Program-made: the position numbers and the translations under genes | Notes under the pieces: model-generated | What the model saw: only the letters and a program-made list of their open reading frames with translations | Databases searched by the model: none | What the model was told of the DNA's origin: nothing | NCBI GenBank assembly: GCA_021775955.1 | Contig: JAJFGU010000011.1 | Span: 145,021-209,020, forward strand | From: Alphaproteobacteria bacterium | Lineage (GTDB): Bacteria > Pseudomonadota > Alphaproteobacteria > Micavibrionales > Micavibrionaceae | Length of the DNA stretch: 64,000 bases | Reading direction: 5' to 3' | Shown here: in pieces, positions 9,891-18,215 of the stretch | How positions within the stretch are numbered: position 1 is the stretch's first letter | Layout of the letters: the number at the start of each line of letters is the position of its first letter

Positions 9891-10601
9891 TTAAGAAATA
9901 CTTGATATCTTCACTATCGTTGAAAAGTGATGATCAAAAAAAACAATCTCCGCATGTGGTAAAACTTCTTTTACAAACTCAGAGAGCCAGTCCTGCGTAA
10001 AAATTGCCGAGCGAAAAACGACATCATCTTGTCTTTTTACTACAATCTCTTTTAACCCTGTTTCCTGCTCTTCTTCCACCGAAGCTGTTTTGTTTTCAGT
10101 TTGCGTATATGTTTTTAAACGAAGATCCGTTATATCGTTGTCGTCATTCCAGACACTGATAAGAATTTCACCGCGCTCGGACAGACAGGAAACAATAGAA
10201 TTCAAAGCTTTTTTTCTGTCTGTAAAAAAACTCAGGCTGTTGAACAATATAGCGACGAGATCAATTTTTTCTTCAATCTGCATGGTTTCAACAAAGTCCT
10301 GGATAATTCTTACGGATGGCAGATCAGGAAATAAGGGTATCGTTTCTTGCATATAATCTACGAATTTTTGTTCAGGCTCCAGACCAATCACTTCCCGCGT
10401 TGTTACTTTTCTTAGAGTATCAAGCTCACGAAACAGGCCACAACCCACGCTTAAAGACCTATCAACCTTGCTCTCCTGATATTCGGCCTTTATCCAGCCC
10501 TCTTCTTCCTTCCAGTACTTTTCTCCGGCAAATCCATGCCCCCAGGTCATTGTATTGATGTAAGCAGAAAAATCGTCGCTCCAATGGTATTCTTTTTTCA
10601 T
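9891..10601 (-). CDS. Class I SAM-dependent methyltransferase
   Basis: The 236-residue protein carries the SAM-binding motif I as SLSVGCGLFRELDTL, the acidic residue after strand 2 (VIGLEPEQKFVDYM) and motif IV around DLVAILFNSLSFF, followed by a post-motif ERGEILISVWND. The substrate cannot be read from the sequence. It is translationally coupled to gshB: the gshB stop and this start overlap as ATGA, which is why I chose ATG at 10601 over the longer frame. The coupling suggests modification of glutathione, a related thiol, or a product handled with it; that is inference. Confidence 0.8.
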   Translation of the reverse strand: MKKEYHWSDDFSAYINTMTWGHGFAGEKYWKEEEGWIKAEYQESKVDRSLSVGCGLFRELDTLRKVTTREVIGLEPEQKFVDYMQETIPLFPDLPSVRIIQDFVETMQIEEKIDLVAILFNSLSFFTDRKKALNSIVSCLSERGEILISVWNDDNDITDLRLKTYTQTENKTASVEEEQETGLKEIVVKRQDDVVFRSAIFTQDWLSEFVKEVLPHAEIVFFDHHFSTIVKISSIS

Positions 10602-11527
10602 TCTGCGCCCGCAATTCTTTTCTCGAGGACATCCCACAAAAGAGATTCAAATTTCTTATCATAGATTTTGTTGAGTCTCGCCAGAGAGCCAATACTTCCG
10701 ACATTTATTTCCATCAGATGCGATCCAATCAAATCAACGCCGACAAAGTGCAAGCCGCGTTCTTTCATCACCGCGCCAATCTCTTCACACAAAGTGCACT
10801 CTTGCGCCGAAGGCTCATAAGCCTCATCCATGCTATCACGAAAGATACGAAATTCTTCACCTGACGGGATAGTATTCAGCGCACCGACAATCTCTCCATC
10901 AAAGAGAATAATCCGCTTATTGCCGTCTTTCACTTCTTTTAAAAACGGCTGAAACATCAAAGGCTCACCGTGTTTTTCAAGCGCCTTAGCTGCGTCGTTA
11001 ACATCAGAGCTGCGCGTGATACCGTGACCATGAAAGCTATAGAGCGGCTTAATCACCACATCTTTATGTACCGCAAAGAACGTTTTAATTGCCATCATAT
11101 CGCTGCTAACCAGTGTCGGTGGCATGTGCTCTTTAAAATTAAAATTAAAAAGCTTGTCCGGCGTGTTGAGAATCCAGAACGGATCATTGGTCACAAACAC
11201 GCCCTGGCTTTTAAGCCGTTCCAGAATATAGGTCGTGGTTACAAAACCCATGTCAAAAGGCGGGTCCTGACGAAAAAACACGGCGCCAAACCCAGACAGA
11301 TCAACCGGAGCATAACTCCCTAACTCATAATACTGATCCTTTGATAAATCGATATGAGCCGGCGCGGCATACGCCGTGATAACCCCCTTGTCATCAAGGC
11401 TCAGGTGCTCCGGTAGATAATGAAAAACTTCATAACCCCGGTTGCAGGCTTCCTGCATCAGTAAAAGAGAAGCGCTGTAGTGTCTATCCGCCTCCGCGAG
11501 CGATTCCATCTGAAAGGCAATTTTCAT
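10598..11527 (-). CDS. gshB: Glutathione synthase
   Basis: The 309-residue ATP-grasp enzyme joins gamma-glutamylcysteine and glycine. It matches bacterial GshB along its length: MKIAFQMESL, FFRQDPPFDMGFVTTTYILE, NDPFWILNTPDKLF, the ATP-binding VVIKPLYSFHGHGI, and the metal-binding end FVGVDLIGSHLMEINVGSIG (family consensus: GxDxIGxxLxEINV). Length is typical. It heads a leftward two-gene unit with the methyltransferase and is divergent from the Gfa-like gene. Confidence 0.95.
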   Translation of the reverse strand: MKIAFQMESLAEADRHYSASLLLMQEACNRGYEVFHYLPEHLSLDDKGVITAYAAPAHIDLSKDQYYELGSYAPVDLSGFGAVFFRQDPPFDMGFVTTTYILERLKSQGVFVTNDPFWILNTPDKLFNFNFKEHMPPTLVSSDMMAIKTFFAVHKDVVIKPLYSFHGHGITRSSDVNDAAKALEKHGEPLMFQPFLKEVKDGNKRIILFDGEIVGALNTIPSGEEFRIFRDSMDEAYEPSAQECTLCEEIGAVMKERGLHFVGVDLIGSHLMEINVGSIGSLARLNKIYDKKFESLLWDVLEKRIAGAE

Positions 11528-11552
11528 GCTGGCTAAGTAGCACGGCTTTGTT

Positions 11553-11570
11553 TTACCATCAAGGAATCAT
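11553..11570 (+). repeat. 18-bp direct repeat, left copy
   Basis: TTACCATCAAGGAATCAT occurs here and again, perfectly, at 12001-12018. The two copies bracket the Gfa-like gene. The right copy contains the ribosome site and start of holA; the left copy precedes the Gfa-like gene. Confidence 0.9.
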
Positions 11571-11585
11571 AACCTGAGGTTTTAG

Positions 11586-12020
11586 ATGAGTTATAAAAAT
11601 ACCCTTAAAGGAGGCTGTCACTGCGGTAACGTGACATTCGAATTATATACCAATAAGGATGAAACAGAGCTTGCGCCCCGAACATGTCAATGCGGTTTAT
11701 GCAGAAAGCATGATGCGAGCTGGATTTCTGATCCGGAAGGCGAGGCCCAAGTTAAGTATGAGAATGTGGAGGAAGTTAGTAAATACCGTTTTGGCCACTC
11801 CACATCTGATTTTATTATCTGCAAGAAATGTGGTGTTTTAACAGTAGCTTTGTGTGAATTAGAGGGAGTTACAAAAGCTGTCCTTAATATCAAATCCATG
11901 TTGGATCATAAATTTACCAGCGAACCCATCATGACCAATTTTGATGCAGAAAATGTTGAAGAGCGTCTTGCGCGCCGTACTCAAAACTGGACAGGAAAGG
12001 TTACCATCAAGGAATCATGA
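11586..12020 (+). CDS. Gfa/CENP-V family zinc-binding protein
   Basis: The 144-residue protein has the GFA-domain cysteine pattern: GGCHCGNVTFEL at the start, then CQCGLCRKHDASW, and CKKCGVLTVALCE. Members include glutathione-dependent formaldehyde-activating enzymes and many uncharacterised zinc proteins with a Mss4-like fold. Its place beside gshB and the GCL-like gene supports a glutathione-linked role but does not prove it. The gene is flanked by an 18-bp direct repeat whose right copy encodes its last residues, and its stop overlaps the holA start (ATGA). Confidence 0.85.
   Translation: MSYKNTLKGGCHCGNVTFELYTNKDETELAPRTCQCGLCRKHDASWISDPEGEAQVKYENVEEVSKYRFGHSTSDFIICKKCGVLTVALCELEGVTKAVLNIKSMLDHKFTSEPIMTNFDAENVEERLARRTQNWTGKVTIKES
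12001..12018 (+). repeat. 18-bp direct repeat, right copy
   Basis: Second perfect copy of TTACCATCAAGGAATCAT, 448 bases from the first. It encodes the last residues of the Gfa-like protein and supplies the AAGGA ribosome site and the first two bases of the holA ATG at 12017. Confidence 0.9.
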
Positions 12021-13036
12021 AACTAACCTGGAAGCAGATAGAACCCTTCGTTAAATCTCCCGACCCCAAGGCGCGGGTGGTTTTGGTATACGGCCCGGAT
12101 AACGGTTTGATGCGCGAGCGCGCCAAAACCATCGGCCTGTCGGTTGTTGAAGATTATACCGATCCGTTCAATGTCGCCGCCCTCAGTGCCGAGCAGCTGG
12201 GTGACGACCCGGCGCGGTTATCGGACGAAGCGCATGCGATTTCGATGATGGGTGGCGGGCGGCTAATCCGCATTGAAAATGCCGGCGACAAGCTGACCAC
12301 CCTGATTAAGGACTATCTTGAAAGCCCGTCCGAGCAAAATCTTGTTATTTTGGAGGCCGGGGAACTTGGCCCGCGTTCATCTTTGCGCAAAGCCTGTGAG
12401 TCGGCTAAAAATGCCGCCGCCCTGCCCTGCTATGTCGAGGATGAGCGTGATTTATCGCGTTTAATCAGGGAGATGCTGCAAGATGCTCATCTACAAGCCG
12501 AACCCGACGCCGTGAGTTGGCTGGCCGCCAATCTGGCTGGAAATCGGGCGCGGGCCAGAAACGAACTTTTGAAACTTATTACTTACAAAGGTGAGGAGGC
12601 CGGCGCGATAACACTGGACGATGCGCGGGCTGCCTGCGGTGAGGCCGGCGCGGATTCCCTGGATACCCTGATCTACAGCGCCGGAGGCGGAAATTCCAAA
12701 GCCGCGCTGCAAGCTTATGACCGGCTGCTTGCCGAGGGCGTACCGTTTATGGCGATTTTACGCAGCCTGCAGAATCACTTCCGCCGCCTGCATGTCACCA
12801 AAACACGGATGCAAAGTGGCGACAGCGTCGAATCGGCGATGAAAAAGCTCGCTCCACCGATATTTTTTAAGCAAGAACAAGTGTTTAGAGCCCAGTTGCA
12901 ACGCTGGTCCCTGCCTGTGCTTGAGCAAATCGCCGCGAAACTGATGGCGCTCGAGGCCCAGTGCAAAAAAACCGGCGCCATGCCGGAAACCCTTTGTTCT
13001 CAGGCGCTTTTATCGATTAGCAAAGCGGCGCGCTAA
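12017..13036 (+). CDS. holA: DNA polymerase III subunit delta
   Basis: The 339-residue protein is the delta subunit, which opens the beta clamp within the clamp loader. Typical stretches are VVLVYGPDNGLMRERAK near the start, a Gly/Arg patch (MMGGGRLIRIENAGD) and a helical C-terminal collar domain (GVPFMAILRSLQNHFRRLH). Its length is normal. lptE-holA adjacency is standard in alphaproteobacteria; here foreign-looking genes have come between them. Confidence 0.92.
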   Translation: MKLTWKQIEPFVKSPDPKARVVLVYGPDNGLMRERAKTIGLSVVEDYTDPFNVAALSAEQLGDDPARLSDEAHAISMMGGGRLIRIENAGDKLTTLIKDYLESPSEQNLVILEAGELGPRSSLRKACESAKNAAALPCYVEDERDLSRLIREMLQDAHLQAEPDAVSWLAANLAGNRARARNELLKLITYKGEEAGAITLDDARAACGEAGADSLDTLIYSAGGGNSKAALQAYDRLLAEGVPFMAILRSLQNHFRRLHVTKTRMQSGDSVESAMKKLAPPIFFKQEQVFRAQLQRWSLPVLEQIAAKLMALEAQCKKTGAMPETLCSQALLSISKAAR

Positions 13037-13044
13037 ATTAGCGC

Positions 13045-13073
13045 TTGACGATATGCGTAGGAATCGTGCTACG
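13045..13073 (+). promoter_or_regulatory. Candidate sigma-70 promoter for the 13107 gene
   Basis: TTGACG (13045-13050) and GCTACG (13068-13073) are spaced by 17 bases, a good match to the alphaproteobacterial housekeeping pattern (CTTGAC-N17-CTATAT class). It lies 34 bases before the ATG at 13107, just after holA. Confidence 0.45.
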
Positions 13074-13106
13074 TAAAGTATAGTTTCTTTTATACGGTGG
13101 TATGTT

Positions 13107-13574
13107 ATGGAGTCCCTTCTCGTTCACGAAGACACGGGTGAGCATATTGCGCTTTCACTTGATAGTCCTTTAGGAAAATTGCGCAGGGCATGGAAAGGTG
13201 GCGACTATAAAGTACCCGAAAATATAAATCTATTTGCCAGTGATCCTAATTTTGCAAAGTTTCTTTCTAATAATGTTAGGACGATAGCTGAGAAAACCAA
13301 GAATAGCACCTATGCCCTTCATATTGCATTTCAGTTTTTAGAGAAAATAGGTCCCGGCAAGGCAGCATCGGAGGCTTTATTAAGCGAAATTTTGTATTTA
13401 GCAGGAGAAATGAACACGGAAGACGCAAACCTAGCTTCCGTCCAGGAAGCTACAGATATTATTATTCAAGCTTATTTTTATCCATCCTCAGATAATAAAC
13501 CTACCCGCTCAAGCGGCTCCCCGGGAAATGAGACAGGCGGTGGAGCAATTCATCCAGTTGATCCAATGATTTAA
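13107..13574 (+). CDS. Hypothetical protein whose 3' end overlaps parB antisense
   Basis: The 155-residue acidic, mostly helical protein has no signal peptide, no membrane segment and no recognised domain. The body (residues 1-130) has normal protein composition, for example FASDPNFAKFLSNNVRTIAE. The last 25 residues (Ser/Pro/Gly-rich) lie antisense to the end of parB: the two genes share 74 bases tail to tail. The DNA up to about 13500 is AT-richer than parB, suggesting an acquired gene that lost its own end and reads into the parB complement until a chance stop. Confidence 0.55.
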   Translation: MESLLVHEDTGEHIALSLDSPLGKLRRAWKGGDYKVPENINLFASDPNFAKFLSNNVRTIAEKTKNSTYALHIAFQFLEKIGPGKAASEALLSEILYLAGEMNTEDANLASVQEATDIIIQAYFYPSSDNKPTRSSGSPGNETGGGAIHPVDPMI

Positions 13575-14487
13575 ACTGAATCTTTAAAGTTCCGCTTGCA
13601 CCGTTGGTATCAATAATCACCTTCATCCCCAGCGCATTCGACACCTCTTCCTCCAGGGCCAGCGTATCGACATCTTTGGATGGTTTGCTTTTGGCGCGCG
13701 GGCCGGAGGATTTTTTGGGTCCCAGAATATTGTCCTGCGCGGCCAGCCGCTCTGTCTGGCGCACACTAAGGCCGCGGGACACAATCTTTTTGACCAGCTC
13801 ATCGGGGTCATTTGTCTTCAGCAACGCACGCGCATGACCAACTGTGATGGTCCCGTCGCTTAAATGAGCCTGCGCCAAAACGGTTAGACCAGTCAAACGA
13901 ATCATATTGGCGATATGTGAGCGGCTTTTGCCGATTTTCTGCGCCAGATCCTCCTGGGTATAGTTGTATTCTTCCAGCATTTTCCGGTAGCCGTCCGCTT
14001 CATCTATCGGGTTGAGGTCCTCGCGCTGCAGGTTTTCGATCAGCGCAATCTCATAAGCCTGCGCATCGTCGAGATCAAGAATAATGACCGGCACGTCGTG
14101 GCACTGCGCCCTTTGCGCCGCCCGCCACCGGCGCTCTCCTGCTATGATTTCATAAAATTTCTCGCTTTTTGGCGAAACCCGCACCAACAAAGGCTGCAAT
14201 ACGCCGTGTATCTTGATCGATTCGGCGAGTTCTTCAATCTTGTGCATATCCAGAACCCGGCGCGGCTGATGTGGATTGGCCAGGATTTTATCGATACCGA
14301 CCATGCGCCGGTTGCTTTGGGGCGCCGCATCGCCGGAAGGCTCGGGCACCGCAGATGCAGGCGGAGCACTGGTTTGCGCGGCTTCATCCTCGCCATCTTC
14401 GAACAAAGCATTCAAGCCACGGCCCAAACCACGTTTTTTGGGGTTTAAATCTTGTTCTTCATCTTCAGAAATATGTGCGTCTGCCAT
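13501..14487 (-). CDS. parB: Chromosome-partitioning protein ParB (CTP-dependent clamp)
   Basis: The 328-residue protein binds parS, hydrolyses CTP and spreads on DNA to form the partition complex. Visible parts: basic N-terminus with the ParA-stimulating GLGRGLNALF, the box II CTP motif GERRWRAAQRA, the ENLQREDLNPIDEADGYR segment, and the helix-turn-helix TQEDLAQKIGKSRSHIANMI, then a C-terminal dimerisation domain. A ribosome site (GGAGA) fixes ATG 14487. It lies downstream of parA, and four parS-like sites lie 1.3-5 kb away. Confidence 0.97.
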   Translation of the reverse strand: MADAHISEDEEQDLNPKKRGLGRGLNALFEDGEDEAAQTSAPPASAVPEPSGDAAPQSNRRMVGIDKILANPHQPRRVLDMHKIEELAESIKIHGVLQPLLVRVSPKSEKFYEIIAGERRWRAAQRAQCHDVPVIILDLDDAQAYEIALIENLQREDLNPIDEADGYRKMLEEYNYTQEDLAQKIGKSRSHIANMIRLTGLTVLAQAHLSDGTITVGHARALLKTNDPDELVKKIVSRGLSVRQTERLAAQDNILGPKKSSGPRAKSKPSKDVDTLALEEEVSNALGMKVIIDTNGASGTLKIQFKSLDQLDELLHRLSHFPGSRLSG

Positions 14488-14522
14488 GGGTGTCTCCTAT
14501 AATTATGTAAATATATACTGTG

Positions 14523-15359
14523 TCAGGCCGCGGCGGCTTCTTTCAATAACTTGCGCTCGCGGCGGATAACTTCACTGGCCAGGTGAATATAGGCCTGGGC
14601 CCCCGGACATTTCATATCATAGACAATCGCCGGAAGGCCATACGACGGTGCCTCGGACAGGCGCACATTGCGCGGAATAACGGTTTTATAAACCTTATCG
14701 CCGAAATACTTGCGTACATCCGCCGCCACCGCGCCGGACAAATTGTTACGTTTGTCAAACATGGTCAGGACAACGCCGTGAATATCCAGCTCGGAATTAA
14801 AGCTTCTTTTCACCCGCTCAATGGTCTTGATGAGGTGGCTGAGCCCCTCCAGCGCAAAAAATTCGCATTGCAGCGGCACGACGATCGAATCGACCGCAAC
14901 AAAGGCATTAAGCGTTAAAAGACTGAGCGAGGGCGGACAATCGACAATCACATAGTCGTATGGCAAAGGTTTGCGCAGCGCTTTTTTCAGTTTGTATTCG
15001 CGCTCATCGACACTCACCAGCTCAATCTCCGCACCAGCCAGATGGACGGAAGACGGCACAACAAAAAGCCCCGGAACCTTTGTTTTTACTGAAATTTCCT
15101 CGATATCGGCATCGTCGAACAGCACATCATAGGTGCTTTTTTCTACGTCCGCGCGCCTGATCCCAAGCCCGGTGCTGGCGTTTCCCTGCGCATCAAGATC
15201 GACCAGCAAAACCCGCTGCCCCACCGCACAAAGTGCCGTCGCCAGATTAACCGCTGTGGTGGTCTTGCCAACGCCGCCTTTTTGATTGGCAACAGCCAGA
15301 AGGCGGGGACGTTTGCCGACGGTCAAATCTCTATTTGAAACAGGATTACTCTGCATCAT
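14523..15359 (-). CDS. parA: Chromosome-partitioning ATPase ParA
   Basis: The 278-residue deviant-Walker ATPase has AVANQKGGVGKTTTAVNLA near residue 20, LLVDLDAQGNAST (Walker A') and VIVDCPPSLSLLTLNA (Walker B). It forms nucleoid-bound gradients that move ParB-parS complexes. It is upstream of parB in the usual order and follows rsmG, with 88 bases between the two genes. Confidence 0.97.
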   Translation of the reverse strand: MMQSNPVSNRDLTVGKRPRLLAVANQKGGVGKTTTAVNLATALCAVGQRVLLVDLDAQGNASTGLGIRRADVEKSTYDVLFDDADIEEISVKTKVPGLFVVPSSVHLAGAEIELVSVDEREYKLKKALRKPLPYDYVIVDCPPSLSLLTLNAFVAVDSIVVPLQCEFFALEGLSHLIKTIERVKRSFNSELDIHGVVLTMFDKRNNLSGAVAADVRKYFGDKVYKTVIPRNVRLSEAPSYGLPAIVYDMKCPGAQAYIHLASEVIRRERKLLKEAAAA

Positions 15360-15447
15360 AACGCGCTTGCTTTCATACTTAAGTTGGATGCCTCACCATA
15401 GGACCATCATGCCCTTCAGGTCAAGGGTTTCCGGGTAGCTGCGGCGA

Positions 15448-16158
15448 TTATTCACAGATTCGGTGTAAGCTCGAGATACGCAAAATCATGCCTTTTGGGT
15501 CTGTTTCGCTCGGAAATTGTGCAAGATCAAAACTGAATTTTTGCTGGGCCCGCTCTATTTCTTCTTGTGCTTTTTCACCCTTCAGAAACAAAAGGACCAG
15601 CTCCGGATTTTCCTCGGCAAACGGCAAATTATACTCACAAAGCGCCTCCAGGCTTGCCAGCGCCCGTGCTGTCATGACATCAGGTCGGATCTTCCCTGCC
15701 ATATCCTCAATTCGCTGATTATGAATGGTGACCGGCGTATCTGTTTCACGTGAAACGGTGCGCAAAAACTCGCATTTTTTGCCATCGGATTCGACGAGAT
15801 GAACATCCAGCTCCGACCTCAATATGCTCAGCACCAACCCTGGAAATCCGGCGCCGCTACCCATATCCATTAAAACCAACTTGCCTTTCCCGCGAAAGCG
15901 GGAATCTTCTTTTGACGCTGCAGATCCCTGCTTTCGCAGGGATGACAGATTTTCTTTAGGGAGAAAATCCGCCAGCTGTATCGAATCGTTAAAATGCCGC
16001 TCCCTGGCATTTTCGATGGCCTGATTGCTAACCAGATTAATGGCCTTTTGCCATTTGAGCAGGAGCGCATGGTAAACCTCAAGCTTCTCCTGAGCTTCAC
16101 GTGAAACATCAGGCGGCATGAGCCCCCCGCTGCTTTTTAGGCGGGCCTTTTTTGACAT
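15448..16158 (-). CDS. rsmG: 16S rRNA (guanine527-N7)-methyltransferase RsmG
   Basis: The 236-residue enzyme methylates G527 of 16S rRNA. The SAM motif is [17 protein letters not shown], followed by [17 protein letters not shown] and [15 protein letters not shown]. Just before the SAM motif a 20-residue insert (from SSLRKQGS to RFRGK) is encoded by a palindromic repeat element, explaining the extra length over the usual 205-215. Two parS-like sites lie in the gene, read as VSREAQ and VSRETD. The ATG at 16158 overlaps mnmG by 50 bases; ATG 16119, after a G-rich stretch and 14 residues from the first, is a plausible alternative start. Confidence 0.93.
   Translation of the reverse strand: MSKKARLKSSGGLMPPDVSREAQEKLEVYHALLLKWQKAINLVSNQAIENARERHFNDSIQLADFLPKENLSSLRKQGSAASKEDSRFRGKGKLVLMDMGSGAGFPGLVLSILRSELDVHLVESDGKKCEFLRTVSRETDTPVTIHNQRIEDMAGKIRPDVMTARALASLEALCEYNLPFAEENPELVLLFLKGEKAQEEIERAQQKFSFDLAQFPSETDPKGMILRISSLHRICE
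15742..15757. promoter_or_regulatory. parS-like site 1 (inside rsmG)
   Basis: TGTTTCACGTGAAACG matches the alphaproteobacterial parS palindrome TGTTTCACGTGAAACA at 15 of 16 positions. It is a likely ParB loading site, 1.3 kb from parB. Confidence 0.85.
15889..15948. repeat. Palindromic element inserted in frame in rsmG, copy 2
   Basis: A 60-base unit with two hairpins: CCCGC-GAAA-GCGGG at 15889-15902 and ATCCCTGC-TTTC-GCAGGGAT at 15924-15943, ending GATGACAG. It is exactly 20 codons long and keeps the rsmG frame open. It has the same architecture as the intergenic copies, with the ATC/GGGATGAC edge. Confidence 0.8.
16093..16108. promoter_or_regulatory. parS-like site 2 (start of rsmG)
   Basis: AGCTTCACGTGAAACA matches the parS consensus at 14 of 16 positions, with the central TTCACGTGAA intact. 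It is read as VSREA near the RsmG N-terminus. Confidence 0.7.
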
Positions 16159-18028
16159 GGCGCAGCAGGGTAATTACAGCCGCCGGAGTGACGCCGGGAA
16201 TACGTGACGCTGCTCCTAAAGTGACGGGCCGCGCCTGCTCCAGCTTTTGCCGCACTTCGTTGGACAGGCTCCCGATTTGCGCGTAATCAAGGCTTTTGGG
16301 CAGTTCCAGCGCTTCATCCTTACGAAAGGCGCGAATATCGGCGTCGTGGCGCTCCATATAGCCGGCATAAAGCGCATCGATTTCAATCTGCTCACGAATT
16401 TCGGCCTCAACACCGCCAAGCTCCGGCCAGACGGACTGCAGCTGCTCCCAATCAATATCAGGATAAGCCAGCAGCGCCGCCACATCGCGGCGGATTCCGT
16501 CTTTGTTGACACCAATGCCATAGGCCTCAAGCTCATTTGGCGTGGCCTGCAGGGATTTCACCAGATCACGGGCCTGCCCTAATTTCTTTGACTTTTCGGT
16601 CCAGACCTTCTCGCGCTGCGAACCGACACAACCAAGCGCAAGCCCCCTGCCCGTCAGGCGCTGATCGGCATTATCGGCGCGGAGTCTTAAACGATATTCT
16701 GCCCGGCTGGTAAACATGCGGTAAGGCTCGGGCGCACCTCTTGTGGTAAGATCATCGATCAAAACCCCAATATAGGCTTCGGCTCGATCCAGTGTGAAAA
16801 CTTTATTAGAACCTTGGGCTGTTTCACGTGAAACGCTCGATTCTCCATTGGCGGCCTGCAGCGCGGCATTAATCCCCGCCATCAGCCCCTGCGCCGCCGC
16901 CTCTTCGTACCCCGTTGTGCCGTTGATCTGACCGGCGAGAAACAGGCCGGGAATACGCTTGGTTTCTAAGGTATTTTTCAAATCCCGCGGATCAACATAG
17001 TCATACTCGATGGCATAACCCCATTCCAGAACCTCTACATTTTCAAGGCCTTTGATGGAACGAATATAGGCGTCCTGAACCTCTACAGGGAGCGAGGTTG
17101 AAATCCCGTTGGGATAGACCGTATGATCGTCCAGCCCCTCCGGCTCGAGGAAAATCTGATGACGGGCCTTATCGGCAAAGCGCGTAACTTTATCTTCGAT
17201 CGAGGGGCAATAGCGCGGCCCGGTGCCAGAAATATTGCCCGCATACATGGCCGAGCGATGGATATTTTCCTGGATGATTTGATGGGTTTTTTCATTGGTA
17301 TAGGTGATATGGCAGGGAATCTGTGGCACTGTGATTTTCTCGTTCAGATAGGAAAACGGGACCTGCGGATCATCTCCCGGCTGCTCGTCCAAAACGTCCC
17401 AGTTGATCGTCCGGCCATCAAGCCGGGCAGGGGTGCCGGTCTTGAGACGACCCAGCGGGAATTTCATGCGCTCGAGCGTCTCTGCCAGACCAATGGTTGG
17501 CGCTTCTCCGACGCGGCCGGCCGGTATTTGCTCCTCACCACGATGTATCATACCGCGCAAAAATGTGCCAGTGGTCAGCACCACAGCGCGGCAGGGAACG
17601 GTCTCCCCGGCTAGTGTTGTCAGGCCTTTAATACTGCCGTCTTTATCAAGAACCAGATCATCCGCAGCGCCTTCAACAAGCGTCAAGTTGGGGTAGTCCG
17701 AGAGTTCTGCCTGCATCGCCTCGCGGTAGAGCTTACGATCCGCCTGCGCCCGTGGCCCGCGCACAGCGGGACCTTTGGAGGCATTGAGCATCCGGAACTG
17801 GATCCCGGCCTGGTCGATGATACGGCCCATCAGCCCGTCCAGCGCGTCGATCTCGCGTACTAGATGGCCCTTGCCCAGCCCGCCAATCGCCGGGTTGCAC
17901 GACATAGCACCAATGGTGTCAAGCTTATGGGTGAGCAGGGCGGTATTGGCGCCCATACGCGCAGCGGCAGCGGCGGCTTCACAGCCCGCATGACCCCCGC
18001 CAACAACTATGACATCAAAGTTTTTCAT
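16109..18028 (-). CDS. mnmG: tRNA uridine-34 carboxymethylaminomethyl modification enzyme MnmG
   Basis: The 639-residue FAD protein acts with MnmE to modify the wobble uridine of several tRNAs. It opens with the dinucleotide-binding [16 protein letters not shown] and carries [20 protein letters not shown], the catalytic-cysteine region TYTNEKTH..I and [23 protein letters not shown] 18028 was chosen because [12 protein letters not shown] is the usual start. A parS-like site is read as SVSRETAQG in a variable loop. It is upstream of rsmG and downstream of mnmE, all leftward. Confidence 0.97.
   Translation of the reverse strand: MKNFDVIVVGGGHAGCEAAAAAARMGANTALLTHKLDTIGAMSCNPAIGGLGKGHLVREIDALDGLMGRIIDQAGIQFRMLNASKGPAVRGPRAQADRKLYREAMQAELSDYPNLTLVEGAADDLVLDKDGSIKGLTTLAGETVPCRAVVLTTGTFLRGMIHRGEEQIPAGRVGEAPTIGLAETLERMKFPLGRLKTGTPARLDGRTINWDVLDEQPGDDPQVPFSYLNEKITVPQIPCHITYTNEKTHQIIQENIHRSAMYAGNISGTGPRYCPSIEDKVTRFADKARHQIFLEPEGLDDHTVYPNGISTSLPVEVQDAYIRSIKGLENVEVLEWGYAIEYDYVDPRDLKNTLETKRIPGLFLAGQINGTTGYEEAAAQGLMAGINAALQAANGESSVSRETAQGSNKVFTLDRAEAYIGVLIDDLTTRGAPEPYRMFTSRAEYRLRLRADNADQRLTGRGLALGCVGSQREKVWTEKSKKLGQARDLVKSLQATPNELEAYGIGVNKDGIRRDVAALLAYPDIDWEQLQSVWPELGGVEAEIREQIEIDALYAGYMERHDADIRAFRKDEALELPKSLDYAQIGSLSNEVRQKLEQARPVTLGAASRIPGVTPAAVITLLRHVKKGPPKKQRGAHAA
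16820..16835. promoter_or_regulatory. parS-like site 3 (inside mnmG)
   Basis: TGTTTCACGTGAAACG, 15 of 16 matches to the parS consensus, inside the mnmG coding sequence. Confidence 0.85.
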
Positions 18029-18153
18029 GTGGGGGTTATATACTGAAAATGGTGAATGAGACAAGATCCTTCGGCTCCGCTTCCGCCGTCGCTCTACAGG
18101 CTATGGCGGACAGGCAGGATGACATCGTCTAAAGGCATTTCTTGTATTTAATA

Positions 18154-18177
18154 GATCCCGGCTTTCGCCGGGATGAC
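18154..18177. repeat. Palindromic repeat element, copy 3 (half unit)
   Basis: GATCCCGGC-TTTC-GCCGGGATGAC between mnmG and mnmE corresponds to the right hairpin of the dispersed unit. A less regular sequence at about 18065-18122, also ending in GGATGAC, may be a decayed left part. The 187-base gap holds nothing else recognisable. Confidence 0.65.
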
Positions 18178-18215
18178 GATTTACTAAATTCGCTTCGCTC
18201 ATATAAGAAAATCTG

